Assembly: GCA_905160935.1 (NCBI GenBank)
Contig: CAJHZI010000510.1
Span: forward strand, 574,001-638,000
Source: Enchytraeus crypticus
Lineage: Eukaryota > Annelida > Clitellata > Enchytraeida > Enchytraeidae
DNA: 64,000 nucleotides
Direction of reading: 5' to 3'
Position 1 is the stretch's first letter. Every line of letters starts with the position of its first letter. Positions 1 through 12,038 of this stretch are shown in pieces. A program made the translations under genes and the position numbers. A model generated the notes under the pieces. That model was not told the DNA's origin and ran no database searches. It worked only from the letters and a program-made list of their open reading frames with translations.

Positions 1-1335
1 CTGGCCGGTAAAGGTTTAGTGAAAGGTAAAGATCTGGGTAAAACGAAATCTTCCGATGCTTCAGCAGGTGATGTGAAGTCAGGCCAGACAGTGTCCTCAA
101 AGTCTGAAGACGTTGCGACGACTCTTTCGACTGATGATTCAACGAGACTGGATGAGACGCCTCTTTCCGATGTGGTAACTGATGGTGCTGATGAGGGTGG
201 TGTGGAAGCTCGTGGAAGTGGTAGAGCTGTGGAAGATGAAGGAACACTGGAGAATGTTCAGTTGTCTGGTAGAAGCCATGTTGCTGGAGTGAGCCAAACC
301 TTTAGCCAGACTCCTGACAGCAGTCAAACGTCTGAAAGCAGTCAAACCTTCGAAAGCGGCCAAACATCTGAGAGTATCCATACGTCCGAAGGCAATCAGA
401 CCTCGGAGAGCAGTCAGTCCAACAACAGTCCTCAGTTGTCTGTGGATAACAAAGAAGCTAGTCAGGATTCCGTGGCCTCTCTGTCCGGGATAGCTTCACA
501 GCGCTCAGAAGATTTACCCAAGTCTGATCCTCCCTGCAGACCCACTCATCTCGCCACTTTGGAACAACTGGCTAGTTACCGAAAGACTTCCAGTCAGTTC
601 AAAGTGAGAGACAAATCGAAGGGCGATACGACAAAACATTCTAAGATTAAAACAAGCGATAGTAAGGCTTCAGAGGATACGGGCAAGAGATTGATCGATT
701 CAGCAAAATCTGTGAACATATCCAGTTCAGAACCCAGTCTGGTTTCAGCGTCCCAGGTCGCAGTGTCGAGTGAGGTCAGACAAGAACCTGCAGTGGATAA
801 GCCTTGCTCTTCCTCTGCACAGAGAGGTTCCTCAACAGTCACCCAGCCCACCCCCTCCACTTTACTCAGCGTCCTCTCGTGGGACTCCTTCATCTCTCCA
901 CGTCACCGGTCCAGCGTCCATGACAACGTCGAGAACTTCCATAACATTCACAAGTCTGACACTTGTCTCTCGTACAATCTCGAACGTCACGAACAAATTA
1001 GCAGTTCCGTCAAACTGCATTCTGATTGGCTGCCCTGTGAACAGGTTCGACCAATCAGAAGAAGCCTGAGCGCTCCTTTGTTAGACACGGCCACCACGCA
1101 GTCGCCGTTGATTGGACGGGACGTGCTGTCGCCTGCCTGGTCGGACAGCGGCAGGAGGAAGCCTTGCAGGCGCTCGTCACAGGGTGGGCGGAGACGTCAG
1201 AGACAGCTGCTGCTGGGGGGAGTATGTTACGACAACGCTCTGGAGGTTTTTGAACGTGGTAACACTGGAGAAAATAGACATGATTTATCACGGGTTGAGC
1301 GTGTGCATAGAGTGACGTACGAGTCTTCAGTGTAA
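1..1335 (+). CDS. C-terminal part of an unrecognised Ser/Thr/Gln-rich protein (5' partial)
   Basis: The reading frame is open from base 1 and ends at TAA 1333-1335, so this is the terminal coding part of a gene that begins outside the window. About 444 residues are visible. The first third is Ser/Thr/Asp-rich. Around 300-420 there is a degenerate 7-8-residue repeat of the type SQTSESSQTFESGQTSE. The C-terminal quarter is more ordered and basic, with RRSLSAPLL (a phosphosite-like RxxSxP context) and an Arg-rich RRKPCRRSSQGGRRRQRQ stretch. Codon use is balanced and the composition is unlike the AT-rich flanks, which supports real coding. I see no known domain. It reads in the same direction as the TTLL4-like gene but is separated from it by a stop and 6.6 kb, so I treat it as an independent gene. 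Function not assigned. Confidence 0.6.
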   Translation: MAGKGLVKGKDLGKTKSSDASAGDVKSGQTVSSKSEDVATTLSTDDSTRLDETPLSDVVTDGADEGGVEARGSGRAVEDEGTLENVQLSGRSHVAGVSQTFSQTPDSSQTSESSQTFESGQTSESIHTSEGNQTSESSQSNNSPQLSVDNKEASQDSVASLSGIASQRSEDLPKSDPPCRPTHLATLEQLASYRKTSSQFKVRDKSKGDTTKHSKIKTSDSKASEDTGKRLIDSAKSVNISSSEPSLVSASQVAVSSEVRQEPAVDKPCSSSAQRGSSTVTQPTPSTLLSVLSWDSFISPRHRSSVHDNVENFHNIHKSDTCLSYNLERHEQISSSVKLHSDWLPCEQVRPIRRSLSAPLLDTATTQSPLIGRDVLSPAWSDSGRRKPCRRSSQGGRRRQRQLLLGGVCYDNALEVFERGNTGENRHDLSRVERVHRVTYESSV

Positions 1336-2510
1336 TAATAATAATAATAACAATAACCTCCGACAATTTCTATAGCTGTGTCATGGCCGATGTCCGGTCT
1401 TTGAGACCGCTTTACAAATTCCTGGCAGGTTATTATTAATGCTTTCCATATAGTATGTTGTCATTATGGTGTAAGTGTGTTTACTAAACAGTAAATAGAT
1501 TACGTGTTATCTTTTTTACATCACCAGAATCTCAAGTCATGCGTGTCAATGCTAATAATAATAATGAAAGTACTGATGTAAATTTTACTCAATAATCAAT
1601 TCTATAGTATATTTTAATGTAATAGTAATAATGTGTAGTATATAGTACAGTATACTAAATCTGTGTAGCTATTATACTTATACTATACTTATACTATACT
1701 TATACTATACTTGTACTAGTATATTTAATGAAATGAATACGAATTGTCTGAGTTTTTTCCGTGCGGTACAAAAGAATCTGCGCAGAAGTTGTAATATATT
1801 CTTAGAATGATTTTAAATGGTAATTTCACGTTGCCAAAGTGACGGCATTACTTTAGTATTGTATTCATGGCCTGTTGGACAAGTTTTTGTTCTATAGTTT
1901 AGTTAACATATTATAGTTAACTTAGTTAATATACTATAGTTAAAATGCTCTTTAAGTTGTTTATCATCAATCTTTAGTGTACACATTGTGCTCGTTCAAA
2001 GGATTATGTTAATTATTTGATGTAACTTGTGTTATCAGATCTCTTCAAATCTGGTCGTTTGTATGTGTGTAGGTGTGACGGTGATTTGTGTATCTATTTG
2101 TGAGTGTGTCACTATGTGTTTATTTGCGAGTGTGTATGTGAAGCAGCATTTGCGTTAGATACCATCTCAATAGAGAGCAAAGAGTTTACTTCATTCTCTT
2201 TTTTGTTTACGAGAGCAAATTTTTAAGATCATAATTATAAGATAATTACAAAATATTTAAATAATTATAAGATAGTTACAAAATATTTAAATCACAGTTT
2301 CCCTAACAAATTTGGTGCAGATAGTCGTGTACATTTGAAAGAAGTTAAAACATAACCTTTGCCTTCTACGGGATAAATTTTTATTTTCACGTGTATTTTT
2401 GACAGTAAATAATATCTGTGCTTGTCTTTCAATATGTTAGCGTGTTAATAGGCAGTTACGTCACGTGTACTCCTGCCTGTAATTATTGACGTACTCGACC
2501 GATGGAGTTG

Positions 2511-2835
2511 TAATAAGAAGCGTTCTCTCCTATCGTGACACCATGTAGATTTCTCAGTGTTATGTAATAAGAAGCGTTCTCACTTATTGTGACACCGTGT
2601 AGATATCTCATTGTTATATAATAAGAAGGGTTCTCTCTTATTGTGACACCGTGTAGATTTCTCAGTGTTATGTAATAAGAATCGTTCTCACTTATTGTGA
2701 CACCGTGTAGATTTCTCATTGTTATGTAATAAGAAGGGTTCTCTCTTATTGTGACACCGTGTAGATTTCTCAGTGTTATGTAATAAGAATCCTTCTCTGG
2801 TATCGTGACACCGTGTAGATTTCTCAGTGTGATAC
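2511..2835. repeat. 54-bp minisatellite, about 6 copies
   Basis: Direct repeats with a 54-bp period carry TAATAAGAAGCGTTCTC and GTGACACCGTGTAGATTTC. Copies differ by a few substitutions. A 78-codon minus-strand open frame over it is a by-product of the repeat. No splice site is known here. Confidence 0.85.
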
Positions 2836-3364
2836 ATCGTGATAATTGTGCCGTGTCCGTTTCGTTTTGTGCTAATTTATTTATTTTTCTTAAATCGTCA
2901 TTAAAACTGTTTATTCAATAACGTCGTCGTAATGGTAACGTGACGTGTGATGTTGTTAATCGTTGTCTTGATGCACTGCTGTTGCATTCATAGCAGTTGC
3001 CGTAGCGTCAGTAAGTTATCAGTACCTTGTATATGACTATATCTAATTACTAGAACTCGCTTCCTGTTGTTGTTGTGGTTGTCAGATGTAAAAGACTTTA
3101 AATCTGATGGTGTTTCGTCGTGAAAACTAACCATAAAATATTTAACTTTGAAAGAACATTAGGTATCTGGTGATTTAATTTTAGCACATTGGGATCAACC
3201 CTTTCTAGATTACTGTGACCTGACCTCATTTGTGACCTCCTTTCTAGATTACTGTGGCTTGACCTCATTTGTGACCACCTTCTTGTTTTATTGTAACTAA
3301 ATTTTTAATTAGGCTTAAGAGTTATGTCTTACTAGACTATGATGCCCTGCGGACTCATCATTGT

Positions 3365-3470
3365 AAAAGGTAAAGCTGGTAAAGCTGATGTTAACGTCAG
3401 TTTCCTCGCTAGAAGGCGATGTCAGTGACGAGCGAGCCCAGGATTTGAACCCCGCACATACTGATCATAC
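3365..3470 (-). repeat. tRNA-derived SINE (family A), minus strand
   Basis: The minus strand reads box-B-like GGTTCAAATCC followed by CACTGACATCGC and a GAGGAAACTGACGTTAA core, ending in an AGCTTTACCAGCTTT tail. The copy is diverged at its 5' side. Confidence 0.75.
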
Positions 3471-3726
3471 TCATGTAGCGAGAGCTTCATTGCTGTGTGC
3501 TTTGCATGGTAACTGTGTGTGTGTTTAACTATTTTGTTATTGTTTTATCAGCAGCAGTGTGACATCGCTTTATAATGCTTCGCGAATATACCAAGTTGTT
3601 GAATATCTTATTTGTATCATATTTTAATCTCTTGTTGAATTTATATGTGGCGTCGTTTTATAGTTACAATATTTTTATAAAGATTATTTTTGATGGTACT
3701 GAACTGCAATTCTAAACAGTGCTCTT

Positions 3727-4000
3727 TCAGTTGGTTGCTCCTAGGCAAACATTGGAACATAATGTGCAACAATAAATAGCTGAATAGATATCATTTGAGA
3801 GACACGTCTTCAACAACATCGCAAAAAGCTCTTTTCTTTGAGAGATATAATGGCTTCTGAGGTGGTTTTTCGTTGCCTTCCTCTGCAGCTGCGTGAATCT
3901 ATTGTTAAAAAGCGGTTCTGGTTGTCCCAGATTATCTCTAAGACAGATTGCGAGTAATGTTGACTGCTTATTTATCCATAGAGTTTCAGGTAATATCATG
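3727..4000 (-). repeat. dispersed repeat fragment, probably retrotransposon
   Basis: The segment around ATGGCTTCTGAGGTGGTTTT recurs near 29530 and 61350, so this is an interspersed element. The 90-codon minus-strand frame over it is best explained as element debris. Confidence 0.45.
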
Positions 4001-4844
4001 AGAGGTACAGAGGTAGACCATATGCTAATTTTCTGCTAGATCAAATAATCAAATAAAATGAAATAAGACTCATGTAAACTATTAACTCAAGAAAATGAAT
4101 CTTGTACTATCCTAAATATTTATTAAACATTTTGTCTTAGAGATAGATTAAAGTTATTTCCTAATTTTGATGCATTTAATAGAACTGACTTTTGATGTGT
4201 AGCAGTATATTGCCATAGGAGATATTTCCACACCTATAGATACCATTTCAGTGTAGCTCTTTTATGACAGTTTAAAAGTAATCAAGCGTTGACTACTTTA
4301 ACAACGTTAACGTTTTTAATTTTAATTTTATCTTAAAAAGATAAAATTACACCATCACTGCAGTGTAGCAATGATTGTTCTATTAGTGAAATATGTATAT
4401 CGTATGGAATGAATATAACAGAGTACTCATTTGATTGCTTAGGATTTAATTGCGCATGCATGAAACCCAACACTGCTTAATCTATCTTTCTATTCAACTG
4501 GCAACACAAAATCTGCACGTTGTCGCTTCGACCTATGTTTTTAATTGCTATTTTGATCAAATCAGTTTTCTGAAACATTTATTTTATTACGTTGCGTTGT
4601 AGGTAATCAGGTTTCTCCTGTTGTTTGCTATTTTGCAACCTTCTCCTCATTCGACTGCAACAAAACTGGGCATTATCAGTCAACCATTGTAAAATTCGTT
4701 GGTTTGTTTTTAAGGAGATTTCCCTTCGTGCGCAAACTGGTAACTAAAAGTTCCTAACTAAAAGTTTAGCCACTTGTAAACAGTTAGTGCTAGTCTATAA
4801 ACTATTGTGGATCTTTTATACTAACTTTGGTCTAACAAAGATTA

Positions 4845-5010
4845 TGACTCACTCTCTCGCTCTCTCTCTCTCTCGCTCTCTCTTAGTGCACTGCCTACTG
4901 GCAGGTCCACGGTATATAACGCCTCCACTCTTCTCTGTCTTCCGCTTTCCTCTTCATGTCCACATATGAGTGGGTATTTAAATCATCTAATATACCTAAT
5001 CTCGGCCTCA
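4845..5010 (-). repeat. LINE C-terminal remnant with (AG)n tail, minus strand
   Basis: On the minus strand this is a degraded copy of a segment that elsewhere (39809-39985) translates as GRMEGRRGRGRPR...DDLKTHSYVDMKKKAEDREE. The C-terminal region is followed by an AG-repeat tail. Related copies lie at 14565, 30470, 39809, 51640, 63585 and 63855. Confidence 0.6.
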
Positions 5011-5049
5011 TGATTATGAATGACTATGACTATGACTAGCGTGTAGATA

Positions 5050-5130
5050 TATTAACGTGCCTGACATTGCCTTAAGGCGAGGAACCGGACGTTAACTTCT
5101 TATTGATTGATTGATTAATTGATTAAATCA
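5050..5130 (+). repeat. LINE/SINE 3' end with (TTGA)n tail
   Basis: The sequence is CTGACATTGCCTTAAGGCG, then AGGAACCGGACGTTAA, then TTCTTATTGATTGATTG. It matches the 3' end of the LINE fragment at 60340-60890 and the copies at 36870 and 45222. Confidence 0.65.
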
Positions 5131-5608
5131 GTTGTCTAGTTCTATGGAGTCGCCTGATTTAGGTAGCACCTATTTAAAACTGTTCTGTTTGATTTTGAAC
5201 GCCTGAGATTAGACAGTCAACGGCTGCGCATGTCCTGCTGCGGCTACTAACCCAGATATATAATGTGGAAGGCATCGAAAAAACACCTCAGATCGTAAAA
5301 GTTTAGCCTGTGACTTTTTCAAGCTGACGTTATACGTTCAAACTTTAGTCTAAACTCTGGAGTGAAGTAGCTTTAAAAGTTAGTCAGCCAACTTGCGCAG
5401 CTTGTGTGCATGTGAGAGATTAATTTAGGATTGCATTTTACAATGTCACTGTGGTGCTGTAGTCTAATTAATTGTTTAATTAATTGATGCTGTATTGTTC
5501 ATTTACCTCAGTAATATTGATGTAGTGTAGAACGTGAACGTGAAATCGTGCCAAGTAAAATAAAGTTATCAGAGTACAGTGCAGAGTCGTTAGTGTTAGT
5601 CATTACAC

Positions 5609-6003
5609 GAATAATAATTTAATAATAACAACAATTAGAGTGCTAAAGTCGTCCATGACACAACATCGAGCGCTATTGAGACAATAATAAAACTCTAATT
5701 GTTGTTATATTATATATTACACAACTAACTTTACCTTAAGTATTACCTTATAAAAAGCTGGTAAAGCTAATGTTAACGTCAACTTCCTGACTCGACAGCG
5801 ATGTCAGTGACAGGCGAGCCCAGTATTTGAACCCCGCACATACTGATCCGCGGCGAGTATCTTACCGAATTCGCCACTGGCTTCAGCCAGTACTCTTTAT
5901 ACCCTTTTTAATAATAACAGCAATTAGAGTGCTACTGTCGTCCATGACAACATCGAGCGCTATTGAGACAAATCCATGCCAGTGAGCAAAAAGAAGGTCC
6001 AAA
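5609..6003 (+). repeat. dispersed repeat (AACAACAATTAGAGTGCTA family)
   Basis: Two related copies (5609-5700 and 5905-6003) share AACAATTAGAGTGCTA, CATGACA, CATCGAGCGCTATTGAGACA and AAGAAGGTCCAAAA. Further copies are at 24618-24690 (plus) and 29828-29940 (minus). Non-coding, family unknown. Confidence 0.6.
5752..5890 (-). repeat. tRNA-derived SINE (family A), minus strand
   Basis: This is a full-length-like copy. Reading the minus strand it has a GGCGAATTCGGTAAGA box-A region, GGTTCAAATAC at box B, the GACATCGC core, and the GACGTTAACATTAGC tail. It sits between two pieces of another dispersed repeat. Confidence 0.75.
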
Positions 6004-6839
6004 ACCCAAAAAATCTGTTAAGATAAAGGAAATTAACGAAAAGGAGGTTTGACTTTGATGTAACTTCCATTTAATGGATTAATAGTTAGCCATTAAACTC
6101 AAGGGGGGAGGGTTAGAAAGAGAGAGAGAGAGATATATAGAGAGATAGAGGGAGAGAGTGAGAGAGATAAAGTTAGAAAGAGAGAGATAGACAGAGAGAG
6201 GGTGAGGGAAAGAGGCTGTTATATATATATGTAATATATTATCAGTACGATCATTAATGTAATGATTAAATTATAATACTAATCAATTCTAATTAAATAT
6301 TTCTGAATAACTTTAGGATATTCAAGATCATTCGTCATGGACGACTGGTATCGCCTGATTGGGAATCTTCGGAATCGAATCCTAACCTTATACCCACACA
6401 CAATGCCAGAGTCTCACAATTTCCTAACGCTTAGCTCGAATATCGGCGTCAAACTAAGTTTAATAGATTCAGCAATACAAATACAAAGCTACGTCCGTCC
6501 ATGACAACCTGTAGCACTATGAAATTATAATCAAACCGAAGTACAGAATGTAAGATACAATAAACGGTGCTATCCAAATGAGAAAAATGAAAATTTTACA
6601 CAGTAAGACATCTCGCTCAGCAAGAGAGCACTTCATTGGTGATATAGCTTAGGGTGCCATGAAAATATTCTGCAAAAACAGCATAAGACCATGAGCATGC
6701 GTGAGGCAGATCTGAGATATTTTTGTGCATAATCAAGAGTGATCGGAGATGCTAATTATCCATAATTATACTACATGTACACTTGCATATCATTATACTG
6801 TAATTTGACATAATTATACACACATGTAATTATGCAGAT

Positions 6840-6905
6840 AAAAATAATAAAGGTTTAACGTCCGTTTCCTCATCCAGGGTTGATGTCAGGGGCGTCGGGA
6901 TGATG
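6840..6905 (-). repeat. SINE/LINE 3' tail, ATT type (family B)
   Basis: Reading minus: GACATCAACCCTGGATGAGG, AAACGGACGTTAAACC, then an ATTATT tail. Similar ends lie at 17690, 29660, 41800, 52965 and 58010. Confidence 0.55.
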
Positions 6906-7969
6906 TCAGGGATGTCAATATATCAGCAATGAACAATATAATTATGCAAAAATGGAGCGTACTACATATCTCTGTTTACTCTCGATTATGTACATCACTA
7001 GATCTGACCCTATTCGTTTTGATAACTGGTTGCTTGATCCACACGGTATAGATTCCATCGCAAGTTTCAATATTGGGTATTAGAGCTGTCGTATTGGCTA
7101 GATAATACACGGAAATGTCAAAATTTAAAATACAGCAAACCAGTCCAAATGAGATTGTAACGATTAAATAAAATACTCATTGCTGCTATTGTTGCTCTTG
7201 AAAAATTGTATTGTTTATAATATTCTGTGCACTGCAAGAGAGAAAACCTTTGATGGTAACTCGACTATTGTAAACGTCGCCATAGTAACTGTATTTAGAA
7301 CACCAAACCATACGAGAAGAGTATAATAGACTGAAATTTATTTTAACTTTCACAAACATCGAACAAAGGAATTTATGTTTACCATGATGGCGAACAATTT
7401 TGAGCTACCGCGATGACTTCGATCACCTTCAACATATTAGGTCCAATTTTTTTCCAAAATCTATCATGCCATTTGTATGGATTGAAACCTTTCCAGTATG
7501 AATTTTTGTTTATTTTTTGGTTCTGCTCTAGATTGCCAAATATTTTCATGGATAATAAATCTACTTGTACCTTTAGTTCTACTTCTGCTCAATAATGCTT
7601 TTTCATTTCTTGCTAGATTATATTACAGCTTGGTCTTTTAACGGTAACCTGTTTTTCTCTGCAGTGGGCTGCAAGCATGCCGCGAGCGTGAGACTTGTTT
7701 ACAATTAACAATATTATAATATCTATCTCAATCAAAAACAGACTTTATTTTCAGACCATCTGCAGGCAATGAAATGCGAATATTAGCTTAATCTCTGTAA
7801 CAGTAGCTTTAACTCTTTAGAAAAGGACTGTTTGTACATTGCCTAGTTTAGTTAGCATAATCATTGGATTACTATTAAATAACTGGAAATTAGTTGATAT
7901 CTGAAGCGATTATGAGATTGGACTGTAAGCAGGGTTAGAGTTGTCTAGTTGTCTGAGTTGTTGAAGTCG

Positions 7970-10098
7970 ATGGCTCAGAATATCAACGATCACTATAAAA
8001 TTCCTCCAGCGGCTCCAAAATGGCCTTCTGCGTCTCCTGGAAACTTCACGTCTCCCATCATGAATTCAAGCTTTTCCATGTCTGCTAACTCTGCTTTCTA
8101 TCCTAAGCCGTACTCATTCAGCTATCATGACAAACAAGAACACATGTATCCTAATTCCTTTCAAAGTGGACCTGCACCAGCAGTAGCGTACTATAACCAT
8201 GAACAGGCACAATCAGGTACCCCTTCAGGGGGATCCAAGCCCCTGAGAACCCACCAGAATGCCAATCTAGACGGGATGGCTATTCGGGGTCATTCTGCTA
8301 AGAGAATATCTGCTCTAGAAACCAGTTCTCTCCAGTCTGCTGGTGATAGCAGAAATAAAGAAACAAGTCAAAACCGGTTTAGCAGTCATTCAGCCGGTTT
8401 TAGACCCACTGCTGCATTGATGCCTCGAAGTTGTGACTATTGCGGCTGCGCCGTTTGCGGTTGTGGAATGGATAGTAGCTCAAAAAAGAGTGGCAACACT
8501 TTCGGAGATGAAACGCAACAATCTCAAGCTTTTCATATATCTGCCACTCCAGTTAATACATCCAACGTAACGCAGGTCGGCAACGATTATGTCAATACTT
8601 CGTACAATGCTCATTATAAAATGCCGCAGTATAGTGATAATGAAATGCTCGGTCGGTCCTATTCAGATGGTACGGCAACCACTGCACAAACGTCCGCAGA
8701 TATGCAGCATAATGTCTGGAATCAAAGAGCTAACTATACCACAGGACACCCTGCTCCATCCACCTATCACAAATGCTTTCATGCCGAGTTCGATCCTTAT
8801 CATAATCTAAGACTGCAACCTCATCTGTATCATCCCGCTACAAATCCTGTCGGCCATTTTCTGCCACCATCGAGTCAGCAAGAGATATTCCCGAGACAAA
8901 ATCAGCTGACTGCCTTGAATAAAACAGGAAATAAAACAGACAGATTTTTACCTCGAGGAGCGAGAACAGTCACGTTAGATCCAGTTGATCAAGTTGGTTG
9001 CTGTAGCGAGCAGCACGGTGTTTCGGGTGGGAAAGAATTTGACCATGATGATTTGTTAGAAAGCTTGGGTACTTGTCGATCAACGAAGAAATCATTTGTC
9101 GCTGAGACGCAGCTGATTTCTGGCAAAGCTGCGAGTAACATCAACGCCTCTGCTGGTCACGATACTTACGGGGAAAACCCTTCCGGCAAGGGAAGATTCA
9201 GCAGTGGAACTCTTACCCAACGATGTGAAGCTTCGGCAAAATCGCTGAGAGCTGCGAAAGGCTCGGCCGGCAGGCGACTGCAGAAGGCTGCTTCAAAAAA
9301 TTCGTTAGAGAGCAGAGAGGGCGATTTGAAAATCGGTGAATTTGCTAGTGAAACAGTTAAGGCATCTGGTAATGAAGATCTATCTGTCGGACCTTGTGGT
9401 AGTTCTTTGGGTATAACGAAAGCCCATGTCACATTTGAGGCAGATAAAGAGAGCGGGGTCAAGGTGCTGGAGAAGACTCAGAAATTTTCGGCATCAGTAA
9501 ATGCCCATGGCTCATTGCCAGATTTTCCTGTCACTGCGATGAAGAGACTTTCGCTCGGTTCTCAAAATCTCTCCAATCAATCTGCTCAGCGTCAGAGGGT
9601 TCTGAGAAGAGATATAGATCAAAACAGTCTGCCCATCAGTCAGCCGCTGCATCGAACCACTTCGAATGCTGAAACCAAATCTGATTCAAATGCAGCCAAT
9701 AGTTGTGGCATCACCCGTGGGAGCAGCGGATTGGTCAACTGTAAAACAGTTGCTGCCGGCAACAATGGTACGAACACCAGTAGCAGCAACAGTAGTAGAC
9801 CACCGAGCAGAAGAACTAAGACCATCTCACTCGCTGCTAGACAATCCGTTCAGTCTGCGGGTTCTGTAACAATCAGAGGGAATCAGGAAGCGCTGCGGAA
9901 GACGTTGACTAAAAGCAACAGTCTGGATGCGGCAAGCAATGTCGCCACCTCAGCTGTTAGGCGACCGCAGTCTGCGGGAAGTAAGAATAAGGGTGATGAG
10001 GTCAAGGTGAAATCTGGTCAGAAAGGTTTGTCACGTGGTAGCAGCCTGAATGTTGAAGATGAGGAGAACAAGAGTGGGGAGGTCGAAAATGCAAATTT
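7970..10098 (+). CDS. TTLL4: TTLL4-like exon 1 (coding)
   Basis: Encodes residues 1-709, Ser/Asn/Gly-rich and low in predicted structure. A compact Cys cluster CDYCGCAVCGCG lies near residue 155-166. It ends at TT|GTAAGT (phase 2); the open frame stops two bases later inside the donor. A 5' non-coding exon may exist upstream. Confidence 0.85.
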
Positions 10099-12003
10099 GT
10101 AAGTTGATTTTTTACAGCATTGGCTTCTGTTTCTTAGTTTAATTTCTCCAGTATTTATTCTACCATACTTCATACTTTACAAATGTACTCATTTATGGAA
10201 TGGAATTTTAAGTTTAGCTGAAAGATGTTTTATATTCTGCTAGAGCCGTGCTTGATAGCATTAGTTGAGGTGTAGTTGATTAGTCTTTAGTTGTTAATCT
10301 GATTGATTGATTCAGTAACTGACTGACTATTGAACTGCTGTATGATTGACTAACTGATTATGTTATTGATTGATCTTTTGATCTGTCCTTATCTATTGCT
10401 CAATTTTTTTGCTTCTATTGATTTACTAATAGATTGGTTGATTGACAAACTGACATATTGATTGATTGACTGATATGACTGAATGATTAACTGATCAAGT
10501 AATTAGTTAATTGATTGATTTATTAATGGATATATTGACTCATTGACTCATATTTGATAGATTGATTGATTGAGTAATTACTTTATTAATTTATTTACTG
10601 ATGACTGATTAATTGATTATTGATCGACTGATATTGATAGATTTATTGATTGATTGATCGATATATGAATTGATTGATTTTTAGTTTATTGATTTATTAT
10701 CTGACGACTGATTGATTTTCTTACCTATCGCATGTTCGACTGATACTAAATCTCTGATATTTCAGTGAAGAGGCGGAGTTTAGCAGCCTGTCAGAGAATG
10801 ATGATGATGATGATGATGATGACAAACCTTCAGATGATGATGATGAGCCTCAGTCTGATGATAACACAGGTAATCTGATGATAACACAGGTAATCTGATG
10901 ATAACACAGGTAATCTGATGATAACAGAGGTAATCTGATGATAACACAGGTAATCTGATGATAATGCAGGTTATCTGATGATAACACAGGTAATCTGATG
11001 ATAACACAGGTAATCTGATGATAACACAGGTAATCTGATGATAACACAGGTAATCTGATGATAACACGGGCAATCTGATGATAACACAGGTAATCTGATT
11101 GGTAATCGATTGATTGATTCACTGCTCGATTAATTGATTGCTTAATTAATTGATTAACTGATTGATTGATATATGACTGTTACATTTACAGTTGTAACTA
11201 GTTAATTAACGAATGATCGATCGATTTATTGATTAACTGCTGGATTAATTGATTGCTGAATTGATTGATTAACTGATTGATTGATACATGGCTGGTGTAT
11301 TGACAGTTAATTAACAAATGATTGGTCGATTTTCTGATTGATTAATTGATATATTAACTGCTGGATCGATTGATTGATTAACTGATTGATTACTTGATAT
11401 ATTAACTGCTCAATCAATTGAAATATTAACTGTTCGATCAATTGATATATTAACTTATTGATATGGTAGGTGTATCGACAGTAATGACTAATATTAACCG
11501 ATTGATTAATTTATATATAAACTGCTTGATTACTTGATATATTAACTGTTCGATCAATTGACATATTAACTGATTGACACGGCAGGTGTATCGACAGCTA
11601 TGACTAGCAGCACAGGCAGACCAGCCACGCTGTCAGCTGTCAGTAGGCCTAGGAAACCTCTCAGTCGTCTCTCCACCCCCACCTCCTCCCCTGCTTCTCC
11701 CCTCAGGTCAGCCTCTCAGACCCAAGTCCCTGCCCGACCAGCGCTGGGCAGGACAGCGAGCTGTAAGGGGGCCAAGGCAAAGAAAGTCGAGCCGAAGCGA
11801 CGAGCGGCCTCAGAGACCAGACGGGCTTCCACCTCATCGTCGTCATCGGGTGTTGAGGCAGGGGAATCGCCACTCTGGAACAGTCTCTTCTCCAATGTGC
11901 CTCCGACCATCAGCTTCTTCGAGCCAGGAGTTAAAGGTAAATGGAGATTATTTGAGAATTTTAGTCGCCGTCGTCGTCGTTATCATCGTCGTCGATGTCG
12001 TCG

Positions 12004-12038
<35 letters not shown>

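Larger units (their letters stand above)
1336..7969. other. intergenic / 3' flank between gene 1 and the TTLL4-like gene
   Basis: No convincing exon is visible. The stretch is AT-rich and holds (TAATAATA)-type runs just after the stop, a 54-bp minisatellite (2511-2835), SINE copies on the minus strand (3365-3470, 5752-5890), LINE fragments (3727-4000, 4845-5010), a TTGA-tailed LINE 3' end (5050-5130), a dispersed repeat in two pieces (5609-5700, 5905-6003), a GA-rich tract (6110-6205) and an ATT-type SINE tail (6840-6905). The promoter or 5' UTR of the TTLL4-like gene should lie near the right end, but I cannot point to it. Confidence 0.5.

Noticed and set aside
1..10098. Gene 1 as the 5' part of the TTLL4-like gene
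   Set aside because: It ends in a stop followed by many others, and the TTLL4-like ATG follows an in-frame TAG; no splice bridge is evident.
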